From contig CBFCYE010000011.1 of the NCBI GenBank assembly GCA_965602225.1, forward strand, positions 1-64,000: DNA of 64,000 bases. The letters are read 5' to 3'. The translations under genes and the position numbers were made by a program. Under the pieces are notes generated by a model. That model had not been told where the DNA came from. It made no database searches and saw nothing but the letters and a program-made list of their open reading frames with translations. Below, one piece after another: positions 8,218 to 17,381 of this stretch (position 1 is its first letter; every line of letters begins with the position of its first letter). The stretch is from Tenderia sp965602225 (GTDB taxonomy: Bacteria > Pseudomonadota > Gammaproteobacteria > Tenderiales > Tenderiaceae).

Positions 8218-9563
8218 GGCAGTGGTTTGCATTAGTCGTCCTTGGTTTGGCCTTGCCTGCGGCTGCCGAGACGCTCGATCTGGAGCAGGCGATAGAGCGC
8301 GCGCTTAATGCTGATCCTCGTATTGAGGAAAGACAGCACTTTGTTGCGGCGGCTCGTGGCCTGCAAGAAGAGGTGGAAGGGCATGGCGGCTGGTTTGTCG
8401 AGAGTAATACCTATCTTGCCATCGCCCCAAAGACTGAGGGCAGCATTTTCAAGAGTGGTACCTGTGTTGTTGCTTCGTGTGACTTGCGCGACGACCGCTA
8501 TGAACTGAATGGCTTGTCGCCCTGGTTAAAGGTGGAGATGGCGTTGATCAAACCGCTTTACACCTTTGGCAAACTGGAAAGTTACTCTGATGCTGCTGCG
8601 GCCAATGTTCGGGTCAAAGATGGTGACGTGCAATTGCAGCGCAACGCCACCGTGCTGGATGTGAAGAAGGCCTATTACGGATACCTGGCGGCACGTGACG
8701 GCCGTTTGTTGCTGGAAGATGTGGCTAAGCGGGTTCAGAGTGCTATCGATTTGGTGCAGGGCTGGCTAGATGAGGGTGAGGGTGATGTAAAGCAGTCGGA
8801 TCTTTATGCCTTGCAGTCGGGTTATGCCTTGGTGGCAAAATACAAGGCTCAGGCCGAGGCCTTGGAGAAGGTGGCGCTGGCTGGCTTGAAGGTGCTGACT
8901 GGTGTGTCCCTAAGCGATAGTCTGGCTGTGGCGGACAAGAAACTGAGACCAGTGCCATTGCCAATATTGGGGCTTGATGAGTTAACGCAGCAGGCCATGG
9001 AGCAGCGGCCTGAGATGGGACAGTTGCAGGCCGGCCTACAGGCAAGGCGTTCGTTGGTGGCGGCAAATAAATCAAGCTCCAGGCCAGAGTTGTATGCCGG
9101 TGTTGCCGGTATCCTCTCTTATGCATGGGAGCGTGAGCGGCTTGAGAATCCCTATATCTACGACCCGTTTAATGAGCTTGGTGTGACACCAGTGATTGGC
9201 CTGCGTTGGAATTGGCAGCCGGGCGTGACTGATGGCAAAACCAGTGTCGCTGAGGCTGAGTTGAATGCCTTGATTGCCAAGTCCAGCTTTGCTCAAAAGG
9301 GTATCCCGTTTCAGGTGGTCGAACAGTATTATCAGGTGCAGGGTTATTACGAGGCGGTGCAGCAGCTGGAACAGGCCGGCCGCTCGGCGCGGCGCTGGAT
9401 GATAAGCAGTTATACCGATTTTGAGGCGGGCCTGGAAAAGGCTGAAAAAATCATGACGGCGATGCAGGCCTATGCACTGGCAATGACTGATTATGTTCAG
9501 ACTACCTTTGAATACAATATGCATGTGGCCCGTTTGGACGATGTGACAGGAGTGAGCCAATGA
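8214..9563 (+). CDS. TolC-family outer membrane factor inside the mla operon
   Basis: 449 residues starting at a GTG that overlaps the mlaD stop. A signal peptide (about residues 1-18, ending PAAAE) precedes two outer-membrane-efflux-protein-like helical hairpin repeats: DLEQAIERALNADPRIEERQ and, in the second half, DELTQQAMEQRPEMGQLQAGL. TolC proteins are trimeric outer-membrane channels with long periplasmic alpha-barrels. Its stop overlaps mlaC as ATGA, so it is embedded in the operon by four-base overlaps on both sides. In E. coli the corresponding operon has no TolC gene and the outer-membrane partner is MlaA-OmpC. A role as outer-membrane partner of this Mla complex is inference; a conventional efflux channel is the alternative. 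Confidence 0.88.
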   Translation: MRQWFALVVLGLALPAAAETLDLEQAIERALNADPRIEERQHFVAAARGLQEEVEGHGGWFVESNTYLAIAPKTEGSIFKSGTCVVASCDLRDDRYELNGLSPWLKVEMALIKPLYTFGKLESYSDAAAANVRVKDGDVQLQRNATVLDVKKAYYGYLAARDGRLLLEDVAKRVQSAIDLVQGWLDEGEGDVKQSDLYALQSGYALVAKYKAQAEALEKVALAGLKVLTGVSLSDSLAVADKKLRPVPLPILGLDELTQQAMEQRPEMGQLQAGLQARRSLVAANKSSSRPELYAGVAGILSYAWERERLENPYIYDPFNELGVTPVIGLRWNWQPGVTDGKTSVAEAELNALIAKSSFAQKGIPFQVVEQYYQVQGYYEAVQQLEQAGRSARRWMISSYTDFEAGLEKAEKIMTAMQAYALAMTDYVQTTFEYNMHVARLDDVTGVSQ

Positions 9564-10168
9564 AACGAATAGCTGTTATCTGTGTGATGTTGTTGGGCTT
9601 GGTGTCGACGTCTGTGTTTGCAGCCATAGGGCCACAGCAGTTGGTGGAGCAGACCTCGCAGACCATGCTGGAAAAGTTGAAGCAGGAAAAAGATCTGATC
9701 AAGGCTGAGCCAGGTCGTATCTATGATTTGGTCGACGAGATTGTCGTGCCGCATTTTGATTTCGAATATATGTCGCAGATGGTGTTGGCCAAACATTGGC
9801 GTCGGGCGTCGGCAGCGCAGCGTCAGGCCTTTACCTTGGAGTTCAGGCAGTTGCTGGTGCGTACCTATGCCACTTCGCTGAAAGAATATGCCGACCAGGT
9901 TTTGACCTATCTGCCTTTCCGTGAGGGCCGTAAAGCAGATCAGGCCATGGTGCGCACCGAGGTTGAGCAGGCCGGTGGCTTCCCTATTCCGATTGATTAT
10001 CGTCTGCATCAGAATAGCAATGATTGGAAGGTGTTTGATGTGGTCATCGACGGCGTTAGTTTGGTAACCAATTACCGCAGCAGTTTTTCCAAGGAGATTC
10101 GTGACGGCGGTCTGGATGGTCTGATCAAGACTCTGGCCAAGCGTAACCTGGAGGTTCGAGGCGAGTGA
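9560..10168 (+). CDS. mlaC: Periplasmic phospholipid carrier MlaC
   Basis: 202 residues with a cleavable signal peptide (MKRIAVICVMLLGLVSTS, cleavage near VFAA). The MlaC/Ttg2D features are present: EIVVPHFDFEYMSQMVLAKHWR, the GRKADQAMVRTEV strand region and the terminal IDGVSLVTNYRSSF motif. It ferries phospholipid through the periplasm between MlaFEDB and the outer membrane. ATGA overlap with the TolC-like gene and GTGA overlap with mlaB show tight coupling. Confidence 0.94.
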   Translation: MKRIAVICVMLLGLVSTSVFAAIGPQQLVEQTSQTMLEKLKQEKDLIKAEPGRIYDLVDEIVVPHFDFEYMSQMVLAKHWRRASAAQRQAFTLEFRQLLVRTYATSLKEYADQVLTYLPFREGRKADQAMVRTEVEQAGGFPIPIDYRLHQNSNDWKVFDVVIDGVSLVTNYRSSFSKEIRDGGLDGLIKTLAKRNLEVRGE

Positions 10169-10461
10169 TTCAGGCTGAGCTGCAGTGTCAGTCAGCCGGG
10201 CGTTACCGTCTGGTTGGTGAGTTGAGTTTTGAGACGGTGCCTGGCCTGATGAGCGCTGGCGAGCAGCTGTTTCAGGCGGCTGGTGAGGTTTTGCTTGATC
10301 TGAGTCAGCTAGAGCGTAGCGATAGCGCTGGTCTGGCATTGCTGGTGAATTGGCTGGGTCAGGCCCGGCAGCGGGAGTGTCAGCTTCGTTTTCAGCAGAT
10401 TCCTGAGCAGTTGTTGCGGTTGGCGCGCGTCAGCGCAGTCGATCAGTTGTTGTCCGAGTAG
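10165..10461 (+). CDS. mlaB: Mla STAS-domain subunit MlaB
   Basis: 98 residues, a single STAS domain. The central LSQLERSDSAGLALLVNWL block matches the loop that contacts MlaF in MlaB proteins. MlaB is a cytoplasmic accessory subunit that stabilises and activates MlaF. GTG start overlaps the mlaC stop. The operon probably ends here; the following 106 bases hold a T-rich stretch and the leader of ibaG. Confidence 0.88.
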   Translation: MIQAELQCQSAGRYRLVGELSFETVPGLMSAGEQLFQAAGEVLLDLSQLERSDSAGLALLVNWLGQARQRECQLRFQQIPEQLLRLARVSAVDQLLSE

Positions 10462-10567
10462 CTTATTGCGCTCGTCTTCTTTTCTCCTCTTAAAAAAAGC
10501 TGCTAAAAAAGGTATCCTACGCGGTTATTGTTTTTGGTAATGAATTACCGAAGGATTAGGCGTCTAG

Positions 10568-10810
10568 ATGCAAGCAGAACAGATTCAACAAATGATTGAG
10601 GCAGGCCTGCCAGGTTGTCAGGCGCAGGTGCTTGGCGATGATGGTCAGCATTTTGATGCCATCGTGGTCTCAGATGCCTTTGAAGGTAAGGCCATGCTGC
10701 AACAGCATCGTCTGGTTTATGCCACCCTGGGCGGCAAAGTCGAGGATGGTTCTATTCACGCTTTGGCATTAAAAACATTTACCCCTGATGCTTGGGCTAA
10801 GGCGCAATAA
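10568..10810 (+). CDS. ibaG: BolA-family protein IbaG
   Basis: 80 residues, one BolA domain. The class features are visible: CQAQVLGDDGQHFDAIVVS and the conserved HRLVYATLG helix with the histidine used, together with a monothiol glutaredoxin, for [2Fe-2S] cluster coordination. IbaG-type genes sit directly before murA in many Gammaproteobacteria, exactly as here (two-base gap), suggesting cotranscription. IbaG affects acid tolerance and Fe-S handling in characterised species. Confidence 0.92.
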   Translation: MQAEQIQQMIEAGLPGCQAQVLGDDGQHFDAIVVSDAFEGKAMLQQHRLVYATLGGKVEDGSIHALALKTFTPDAWAKAQ

Positions 10811-10812
10811 CA

Positions 10813-12072
10813 ATGGATAAATTAATTATCACCGGTGGTGGTCCGCTCAATGGTGAGGTGCGGATCTCCGGCGCCAAAAATGCCGCGCTGCCAATTCTGG
10901 CGGCGACGCTGCTGGCCAGCGAACCGGTGACTGTGCGCAATGTGCCACATTTGCATGATGTCACCACCACTCTGGCCTTGTTGGGCCGGCTTGGGGTTGA
11001 GCTGGTCGTTGACGAGAAGCTTAATGTCGAGATCAATCCCACTACGATCAACAATTTTGTTGCCCCGTATGAATTGGTCAAGACCATGCGCGCCTCGATT
11101 CTTGTGCTGGGTCCGCTGCTGGCGCGTTACGGCAAGGCGGATGTTTCCCTGCCGGGTGGCTGTGCCATTGGTTCGCGGCCGGTCAATCTGCATATCCAGG
11201 GGCTGCGTGCCATGGGGGCGGATATTGAGGTCGAAGCTGGTTATATACGTGCTCGTGCTGATCGCCTCAAGGGTGCACGACTGTTTATGGATGTGGTTAC
11301 CGTTACCGGTACCGAGAATCTGCTGATGGCGGCGACCCTGGCTGAAGGCACCTCTGTGCTGGAAAATGCGGCGCGTGAGCCTGAAGTGGTGGATCTGGCC
11401 AATTTCCTCAATAGCATGGGTGCCAAGATCACGGGGCATGGCACTGACACTATTACGGTTGAAGGTGTCGAGAAGCTTGGTGCGACGGATTACAGCATCC
11501 TGCCGGATCGGATCGAAACCGGCACCTATCTCATTGGTGCCGCCGTCAGTGGTGGCCGGATTAAGGTTAAAGATACCCGGCCTGAACTGCTTGACGCGGT
11601 GCTGAGCAAATTGCAGGAAGCGGGTGCGAAAATCACCTGTGGTGATGACTGGATTGAGTTGGATATGGAAGGTCGTCGCCCCAAGGCGGTGGATATTCAT
11701 ACTGCGCCTTATCCAGCGTTTCCTACCGATATGCAGGCTCAGTTCACTTTGTTGAATTCAGTGGCCGAGGGCACCGGTTCGATTACCGAGAATGTATTTG
11801 AGAACCGCTTTATGCATGTGCAGGAATTAGTGCGCATGGGGGCTAATATCAAGGTCGAAGGCAATACTGCCATTGTCACCGGGGTGGAAAAACTGCAGGG
11901 CGTGCCGGTGATGGCGACTGACCTGCGTGCCTCAGCCAGCCTGGTGTTGGCGGGTCTGGTGGCAACGGGTGAGACGGTGGTGGACAGGATCTACCACATT
12001 GATCGCGGTTATGAATGTATTGAAGAAAAATTACAGATATTGGGTGCGAAGATTCGCCGCACACCTGGCTGA
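10813..12072 (+). CDS. murA: UDP-N-acetylglucosamine 1-carboxyvinyltransferase MurA
   Basis: 419 residues, normal length. MurA transfers enolpyruvate from PEP to UDP-GlcNAc, the first committed step of peptidoglycan synthesis. The PEP-reactive, fosfomycin-sensitive cysteine is Cys117 within PGGCAIGSRPVNLH. The N-terminal MDKLIITGGGPLNGEVRISGAKNA substrate loop (only partly quoted: GEVRISGAKNA) is intact. Followed after 16 bases by hisG, an arrangement seen in many Beta- and Gammaproteobacteria. Confidence 0.97.
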   Translation: MDKLIITGGGPLNGEVRISGAKNAALPILAATLLASEPVTVRNVPHLHDVTTTLALLGRLGVELVVDEKLNVEINPTTINNFVAPYELVKTMRASILVLGPLLARYGKADVSLPGGCAIGSRPVNLHIQGLRAMGADIEVEAGYIRARADRLKGARLFMDVVTVTGTENLLMAATLAEGTSVLENAAREPEVVDLANFLNSMGAKITGHGTDTITVEGVEKLGATDYSILPDRIETGTYLIGAAVSGGRIKVKDTRPELLDAVLSKLQEAGAKITCGDDWIELDMEGRRPKAVDIHTAPYPAFPTDMQAQFTLLNSVAEGTGSITENVFENRFMHVQELVRMGANIKVEGNTAIVTGVEKLQGVPVMATDLRASASLVLAGLVATGETVVDRIYHIDRGYECIEEKLQILGAKIRRTPG

Positions 12073-12088
12073 TTGAAGGATATAAAGC

Positions 12089-12733
12089 GTGACAAACACT
12101 TTAACCATTGCAGTTTCCAAGGGGCGTATTTTTAAGGATGCGCTGCCACTGCTGGCCGGGGCCGGGATTGTGCCTATTGATGATCCGGAAACCAGTCGAA
12201 AACTGATTCTCGACACCTCTCGTGATGATGTGAAGCTGGTGTTGATTCGAGCCTCGGATGTGCCTACCTATGTCGATTATGGCGCTGCTGATATCGGTAT
12301 TGCCGGCAAAGACGTGCTGATGGAGTACGAGGGCGATGGTCTCTATGAATTGCTGGATCTGAAGATTGCCTGCTGCAAGTTGATGGTGGCTGGCCCGGAA
12401 GGTTCGAATACTGATTCTGCCCGACTGCGCATTGCCACCAAGTATGTTCACTCGGCCAAGCGTTATTTTGCCGATCAGGGTAAGCAGGCCGAGTTAATCA
12501 AGCTTTACGGTTCGATGGAGCTTGCACCGTTGGTGGGCTTGGCGGATCACATCGTCGATGTGGTCGATACCGGCAACACCCTGCGCGCCAATGGTCTGGT
12601 GCCGCTGGAACATATTGCAGACATTAGTTCACGCCTGATTGTGAACAAGGCATCAATGAAGATGAAGCATGCTGCAGTGAAGCTGTTTATCGATAATGTT
12701 GCCCAGGCTGTGGCGCAGCGTAATCCAGAGTAA
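12089..12733 (+). CDS. hisG: ATP phosphoribosyltransferase catalytic subunit HisG (short form)
   Basis: 214 residues from a GTG start preceded by GAAGGA. It condenses ATP with PRPP, the first step of histidine synthesis. The product is the short form: it ends shortly after the catalytic domains and lacks the C-terminal ACT-like regulatory domain of long HisG. Short HisG needs HisZ for activity and feedback control; no hisZ is in the window. The PRPP-loop region DVVDTGNTLRANGL is present. Confidence 0.96.
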   Translation: MTNTLTIAVSKGRIFKDALPLLAGAGIVPIDDPETSRKLILDTSRDDVKLVLIRASDVPTYVDYGAADIGIAGKDVLMEYEGDGLYELLDLKIACCKLMVAGPEGSNTDSARLRIATKYVHSAKRYFADQGKQAELIKLYGSMELAPLVGLADHIVDVVDTGNTLRANGLVPLEHIADISSRLIVNKASMKMKHAAVKLFIDNVAQAVAQRNPE

Positions 12734-12775
12734 TATCCCTGAATAATTAAGAACAACGCGATTTGGAGTAAGCCC

Positions 12776-14086
12776 ATGACTTCCCTAGCAGTTAAACGAC
12801 TCAATACTCAGGATGAAAACTTCTGGTCGGAAATGGACCAGTTGCTGGCCTGGGATAGTGTCTCTGATGATCAGGTTTCGGGCGCGGTAAAAGAGATTCT
12901 GACCAATGTCCGTCGTCGCGGCGACGAGGCGGTGGTGGAATATACCAATAAGTATGATCGCATGTCGGTTGAGTCAATGACGGCTCTGGAAATCTCCCAG
13001 GAAAGTATGCAAGAGGCCTTGCTGCGCATCCCGGAGAATGAGCGCAAGGCGCTGGAATTTTCCACCCAACGGCTGTTTGCCTATCACGAACATCAACGCG
13101 CCGAGTCATGGTCTTATACCGAGGCCGATGGCACCATGCTGGGGCAGAAGGTCACGGCGTTGGACAGGGTTGGTCTGTATGTGCCAGGTGGCAAGGCCAG
13201 TTACCCGTCATCGGTGTTGATGAATGCGGTGCCTGCCAAGGTGGCCGGTGTCAGGGAAATTATCATGGTGGTACCAACGCCGGATGGTGAGTTGAATGAC
13301 ATGGTGTTGGCTGCGGCGGCTATTGTTGGTGTTGATCGTGCCTTTGCTGTCGGTGGTGCTCAGGCGGTGGCTGCGCTGGCCTATGGTACTGAGACGATAC
13401 CGCAGGTGGATAAGATCGTCGGTCCGGGCAATATCTATGTTGCCACTGCCAAGGGTATGGTGTTTGGTACTGTTGGTATCGATATGATTGCGGGGCCATC
13501 TGAGATTCTGGTGGTCTGTGATGGTGAGACCAATCCTGATTGGGTGGCGATGGATCTGTTTTCCCAGGCCGAGCATGACGAAGATGCGCAGTCGATTCTG
13601 GTTTCGCCCGATGCCGAGTTTCTCGACAAGGTTCAGGCCAGCATCGACAAGCTGCTGCCAGAAATGGAGCGTAGCGAGTTGATTCGTAAGTCACTCAGTG
13701 CCCGAGGGGCCTTGATTCACTGCCAGGACCTGGATGAGGCGGCCAAGGTGATTAATTATGTCGCGCCAGAGCATCTGGAGCTGTCGGTGGAAGACCCTGA
13801 CGAATTGCTGGAAAATATCCGCCATGCCGGGGCTGTGTTCATGGGACGCTATACCGCTGAGGCGGTAGGTGATTACTGTGCGGGTCCTAATCACGTTCTG
13901 CCGACCTCGCGTACTGCCCGTTTTTCTTCACCTCTAGGTGTCTATGATTTCCAGAAACGTTCTAGTCTGATTATGTGTTCTGAAGCAGGTGCAACCTTTC
14001 TGGGTGGTTATGCCTCGATCTTGGCGCGAGGCGAAGGTTTGACGGCTCATGCCCGTTCTGCGGAGTATCGGATTAAGAAAGTTTAA
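12776..14086 (+). CDS. hisD: Histidinol dehydrogenase HisD
   Basis: 436 residues. Catalyses the last two NAD-dependent oxidations from L-histidinol to L-histidine with a bound zinc ion. Clear signatures include GLYVPGGKASYPSSVLMNAVPA, AGPSEILVVCDG and the GPNHVLPTSRTARF region that supplies metal and substrate ligands (landmarks quoted in part). Member of the hisGDCBHAFIE run. Confidence 0.97.
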   Translation: MTSLAVKRLNTQDENFWSEMDQLLAWDSVSDDQVSGAVKEILTNVRRRGDEAVVEYTNKYDRMSVESMTALEISQESMQEALLRIPENERKALEFSTQRLFAYHEHQRAESWSYTEADGTMLGQKVTALDRVGLYVPGGKASYPSSVLMNAVPAKVAGVREIIMVVPTPDGELNDMVLAAAAIVGVDRAFAVGGAQAVAALAYGTETIPQVDKIVGPGNIYVATAKGMVFGTVGIDMIAGPSEILVVCDGETNPDWVAMDLFSQAEHDEDAQSILVSPDAEFLDKVQASIDKLLPEMERSELIRKSLSARGALIHCQDLDEAAKVINYVAPEHLELSVEDPDELLENIRHAGAVFMGRYTAEAVGDYCAGPNHVLPTSRTARFSSPLGVYDFQKRSSLIMCSEAGATFLGGYASILARGEGLTAHARSAEYRIKKV

Positions 14087-14150
14087 GAAAGGCTGTGTCT
14101 GTTTTTAAGTTTTTGCTAAAATGGCCCGATAAGACTTGAGGCTCAATAAC

Positions 14151-15251
14151 ATGGCAGCGATGATCGTGGACAGAAAAGACGAAAAAATTATTCACCTGAT
14201 TAGACCCGATGTGCAGACGATGCAGGCCAGTCATGTGTCGCCAAGTCGGGGGATGATCAAACTGGACGCCAGGGAAAATCCTTATACCTGGCCGGCCTAT
14301 CTGCGTGGTGAGTGGTTGGAGGAGATGCAGGGCGTGGCCATGAACCGCTACCCTGATCCTGAATCGACTGATCTTAAGGCGCGTCTGCGCCAGGTGTTTA
14401 ATATCCCCCATGGCATGGAGTTGATGCTGGGTAATGGCTCAGATGAGCTGATCCAGATCATCAGTCTGGCTATGCGTGGTGCTGGCCGCAAGGTGCTTGC
14501 TGCTGTGCCAACCTTTTCCCGCTTTAAGATGATTAGTGGCTATGCCGGGATGGAGTTTGTCGGCGTGCCGTTGGATGAGAAAGATTTTAGTCTTGATATG
14601 GCTGCGATGTTGGCGGCAATCGAACAGCATCAACCTGCCGTAACCTATCTTGCATCACCTAATAATCCTACCGGCAATAGCTATTCTCAGGATGAGATTG
14701 GCCAATTGTTGGATTCAACGCACGGCCTGGTTGTGGTGGATGAGTCATATTTTGGTTTTTCCGGCGAGAGCATGATGGCTCAGTTAGAGCGGCATGACAA
14801 TTTGTTGGTCATGCGTTCTCTGTCGAAGATGGGCCTGGCGGGTTTGCGCCTGGGTTATCTGGTGGGCAGTCCGCGCTGGATAAAGCAGATTGATAATCTG
14901 CGCCTTCCCTACAATATCAATGTCTTGACCCAGTTTACGGCTGAGTTTGCGCTGAACTACTACGATGTCTTTGAGGAGCAGGTTGAGCAGATTCGTCGCG
15001 ATCGCATCTGGGTTGCAGAAAGTATTAGCCGTATCAAAGGGGTCGAAGTATTCCCTAGTGAGACCAACTTTATTTTATTTCGTGTCGCGCCAGGGCGTGG
15101 TAATGAGATCGATGCAGCCCTTAAACAAAAAGGGATTTTGCTCAGGAATCTGGGTGACGATAGCCCACTACTGCGTGATTGTCTGCGTGTGACCATTGGC
15201 AAGCCAAGTGAGAATGTTGCCTTTATCTCAGCATTGACCTCATCAGTTTAG
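14151..15251 (+). CDS. hisC: Histidinol-phosphate aminotransferase HisC
   Basis: 366 residues from the ATG at 14151, preceded by GAGG at a 9-base spacing; a TTG at 14136 is in frame but that ribosome site would then lie inside the gene. PLP-dependent class II-like fold type I enzyme converting imidazole-acetol phosphate to histidinol phosphate. The PLP lysine is in SLSKMGLAGLRLGY, with the ASPNNPTGN cofactor-binding segment upstream. Confidence 0.96.
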   Translation: MAAMIVDRKDEKIIHLIRPDVQTMQASHVSPSRGMIKLDARENPYTWPAYLRGEWLEEMQGVAMNRYPDPESTDLKARLRQVFNIPHGMELMLGNGSDELIQIISLAMRGAGRKVLAAVPTFSRFKMISGYAGMEFVGVPLDEKDFSLDMAAMLAAIEQHQPAVTYLASPNNPTGNSYSQDEIGQLLDSTHGLVVVDESYFGFSGESMMAQLERHDNLLVMRSLSKMGLAGLRLGYLVGSPRWIKQIDNLRLPYNINVLTQFTAEFALNYYDVFEEQVEQIRRDRIWVAESISRIKGVEVFPSETNFILFRVAPGRGNEIDAALKQKGILLRNLGDDSPLLRDCLRVTIGKPSENVAFISALTSSV

Positions 15252-15335
15252 GTTTGTCTCTTCAAACCAAGTCGTTTTACTAGTATCCTAAGCGTCCGAA
15301 TTTGATGGGGCGGAGCCTCGTTGTGGAGAAAGTTG

Positions 15336-15929
15336 ATGGCTGAGCGTATTGCCTCAGTGGCGCGTGACACTTTAGAGACTCAAATCCAGGTGACTGTAAA
15401 TCTGGATGGTGAGGGTAAAGCTAGCTTTGATACAGGTGTGCCGTTTCTTGAGCACATGCTGGATCAGATTGCCCGTCACGGTATGATTGACCTGGATGTT
15501 AAGTCGAAAGGCGATTTGCACATCGATGCACACCACAGTGTTGAAGATATTGGGATCGCTCTAGGTCAGGCTTTTGCCCAGGCTGTAGGCGACAAAAAAG
15601 GTATTACTCGTTACGGTCATGCCTATGTGCCTTTAGATGAGGCCTTGTCTCGCGTGGTTCTGGATTTTTCTGGTCGCCCAGGGCTGGAGTTTCATGTCGA
15701 TTTTCCTCGCGCCAGTATTGGTGGTTTTGAAACCGATCTGTTCTACGAGTTTTTCCAGGGTTTCGTCAATCATGCCCAAGTAAGCCTGCACGTCGATTGT
15801 TTGCGTGGTCGCAATTCGCACCACATTGCTGAGACGGTGTTTAAGGCCTTTGGTCGTGCTTTGCGTATGGCGTTGACCGCTGACCCACGTATGCAGGGTG
15901 TCATCCCTTCAACCAAGGGGACGTTGTAA
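15336..15929 (+). CDS. hisB: Imidazoleglycerol-phosphate dehydratase HisB (monofunctional)
   Basis: 197 residues from the ATG at 15336, which has GGAGAA six bases upstream. This is the dehydratase only; the N-terminal histidinol-phosphatase domain of enterobacterial HisB is absent, so the phosphatase must be encoded elsewhere. The two Mn-binding histidine motifs are visible as DAHHSVED and RNSHHIAE, plus FLEHMLDQIARHG. Confidence 0.96.
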   Translation: MAERIASVARDTLETQIQVTVNLDGEGKASFDTGVPFLEHMLDQIARHGMIDLDVKSKGDLHIDAHHSVEDIGIALGQAFAQAVGDKKGITRYGHAYVPLDEALSRVVLDFSGRPGLEFHVDFPRASIGGFETDLFYEFFQGFVNHAQVSLHVDCLRGRNSHHIAETVFKAFGRALRMALTADPRMQGVIPSTKGTL

Positions 15930-15965
15930 GACGTTCCAGAACAACGCCTTTAACTGAAATACATC

Positions 15966-16619
15966 ATGTCTACTATCGCTGTAATTGATTATGGGATGGG
16001 TAACCTGCGTTCTGTGGCCAAGGCCCTGGAGCATGTTTCTGCCCCCGACGTATCTGTATTGGTGACAGCCGAGGCGGATAAAATATTGTCCGCTGACCGA
16101 GTGCTGTTTCCAGGTGTAGGTGCCTTGCGTGATTGTATGGCCGAGCTAAAGCGTCTGCAGTTGGATCAGGTGATTAAGGATGTGGCTGCCTCGGGCAAGC
16201 CGCTGCTGGGGATTTGTCTTGGTATGCAGGCGCTGCTCGATTCCAGTGAGGAAAATGCTGGCACCCAAGGTCTGGGGATCATCCCTGGGCAGGCGCTACA
16301 TTTTTCAGCTGGTCAGATCGATGCCCTCAATGGTGAACCGCTCAAGGTGCCGCACATGGGGTGGAATCAGGTCTGTCAGGCAGGTTCGCATCCGTTGTGG
16401 CGTGATATCCCCCAGGATAGCCGTTTTTATTTTGTGCATAGCTACTATGCTAAGCCTGTGAATCAGGCAAACAGTGCTGCGACCACTCATTATGGTCAGG
16501 ACTTTGCTTCGGCTTTGGTGGCTGATAATGTCTTTGCGGTGCAGTTTCATCCGGAGAAGAGTCAACAGGCCGGTTTGACCCTGTTGCGTAATTTTGCTGA
16601 GTGGAATGGAATTCTCTAA
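15966..16619 (+). CDS. hisH: Imidazole glycerol phosphate synthase glutaminase subunit HisH
   Basis: 217 residues, class I glutamine amidotransferase. Nucleophile Cys84 lies in LGICLGMQ and the His-Glu pair in QFHPEKSQ. It supplies ammonia to HisF, which sits two genes downstream. IDYGMGNLRSV at the N-terminus is the family signature. Confidence 0.96.
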   Translation: MSTIAVIDYGMGNLRSVAKALEHVSAPDVSVLVTAEADKILSADRVLFPGVGALRDCMAELKRLQLDQVIKDVAASGKPLLGICLGMQALLDSSEENAGTQGLGIIPGQALHFSAGQIDALNGEPLKVPHMGWNQVCQAGSHPLWRDIPQDSRFYFVHSYYAKPVNQANSAATTHYGQDFASALVADNVFAVQFHPEKSQQAGLTLLRNFAEWNGIL

Positions 16620-16649
16620 TAATTTTAGTGGTACGTTTGGAGCGCTATC

Positions 16650-17381
16650 ATGCTGTTAATACCTGCAATTGATCTGAAACAGGGCAAGTGTGTCCGTCTG
16701 CGCCAGGGGCGCATGGAAGACGACACGGTCTTTTCCGATGACCCTGTTGCTGTGGCGGCACGCTGGGTTGAGGCTGGCGCCAAGCGCCTGCATCTGGTCG
16801 ATCTTGATGGCGCCTTTGCCGGCAAACCGGTCAATGCAGGTGTGGTTGGTGAGATTGCCAAAGCCTTTCCTGAGCTACCGATTCAGATAGGTGGTGGTAT
16901 CCGTGACGAAGAGACCATTGATACTTATCTGGCGGCGGGTGTTCAATATGTAATTATTGGCACCAAGGCCGTCAATGCACCGCATTTTGTTGGTGACGTC
17001 TGCGCCGAGTTTCCGGGCCACATCATTGTTGGTCTGGATGCCAAAGATGGCAAAGTGGCGACTGATGGTTGGTCCAAACTGTCCGGTCATGATGTCATCG
17101 ATATGGCTAAACACTTTGAGCGTGATGGTGTCGAAGCAATTATTTATACGGATATCAGTCGTGACGGCATGATGCAGGGTGTCAATGTTGAGGCAACTCA
17201 AAAGCTGGCTCAGTCCATTAATATTCCGGTGATCGCCTCAGGTGGCGTGACCAATATGGATGACCTTACCGCACTACAGGCGGTGCAGGGTGATGGCATT
17301 ATGGGTACGATTTTAGGTCGTTCTATCTATGAAGGGACCATTGATCTGGCCGAGGCCATTCGACTGGTGGACGGCAAGTAA
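16650..17381 (+). CDS. hisA: ProFAR isomerase HisA
   Basis: 243 residues, a (beta/alpha)8 barrel that isomerises ProFAR to PRFAR. Start MLLIPAIDLKQGKCVRL with the catalytic aspartate in PAIDL, and the second catalytic aspartate in IYTDISRDGM. The stop TAA shares its last base with the ATG of hisF. Confidence 0.96.
   Translation: MLLIPAIDLKQGKCVRLRQGRMEDDTVFSDDPVAVAARWVEAGAKRLHLVDLDGAFAGKPVNAGVVGEIAKAFPELPIQIGGGIRDEETIDTYLAAGVQYVIIGTKAVNAPHFVGDVCAEFPGHIIVGLDAKDGKVATDGWSKLSGHDVIDMAKHFERDGVEAIIYTDISRDGMMQGVNVEATQKLAQSINIPVIASGGVTNMDDLTALQAVQGDGIMGTILGRSIYEGTIDLAEAIRLVDGK

Noticed and set aside
9497..10339. 280-codon minus-strand ORF opposite mlaC
   Set aside because: Antisense shadow of mlaC and the end of the TolC-like gene; no signal, domain or ribosome site.
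10822..11700. 292-codon minus-strand ORF opposite murA
   Set aside because: Antisense shadow of murA, His/Thr/Gln-rich in the way typical of reverse-complement reading.
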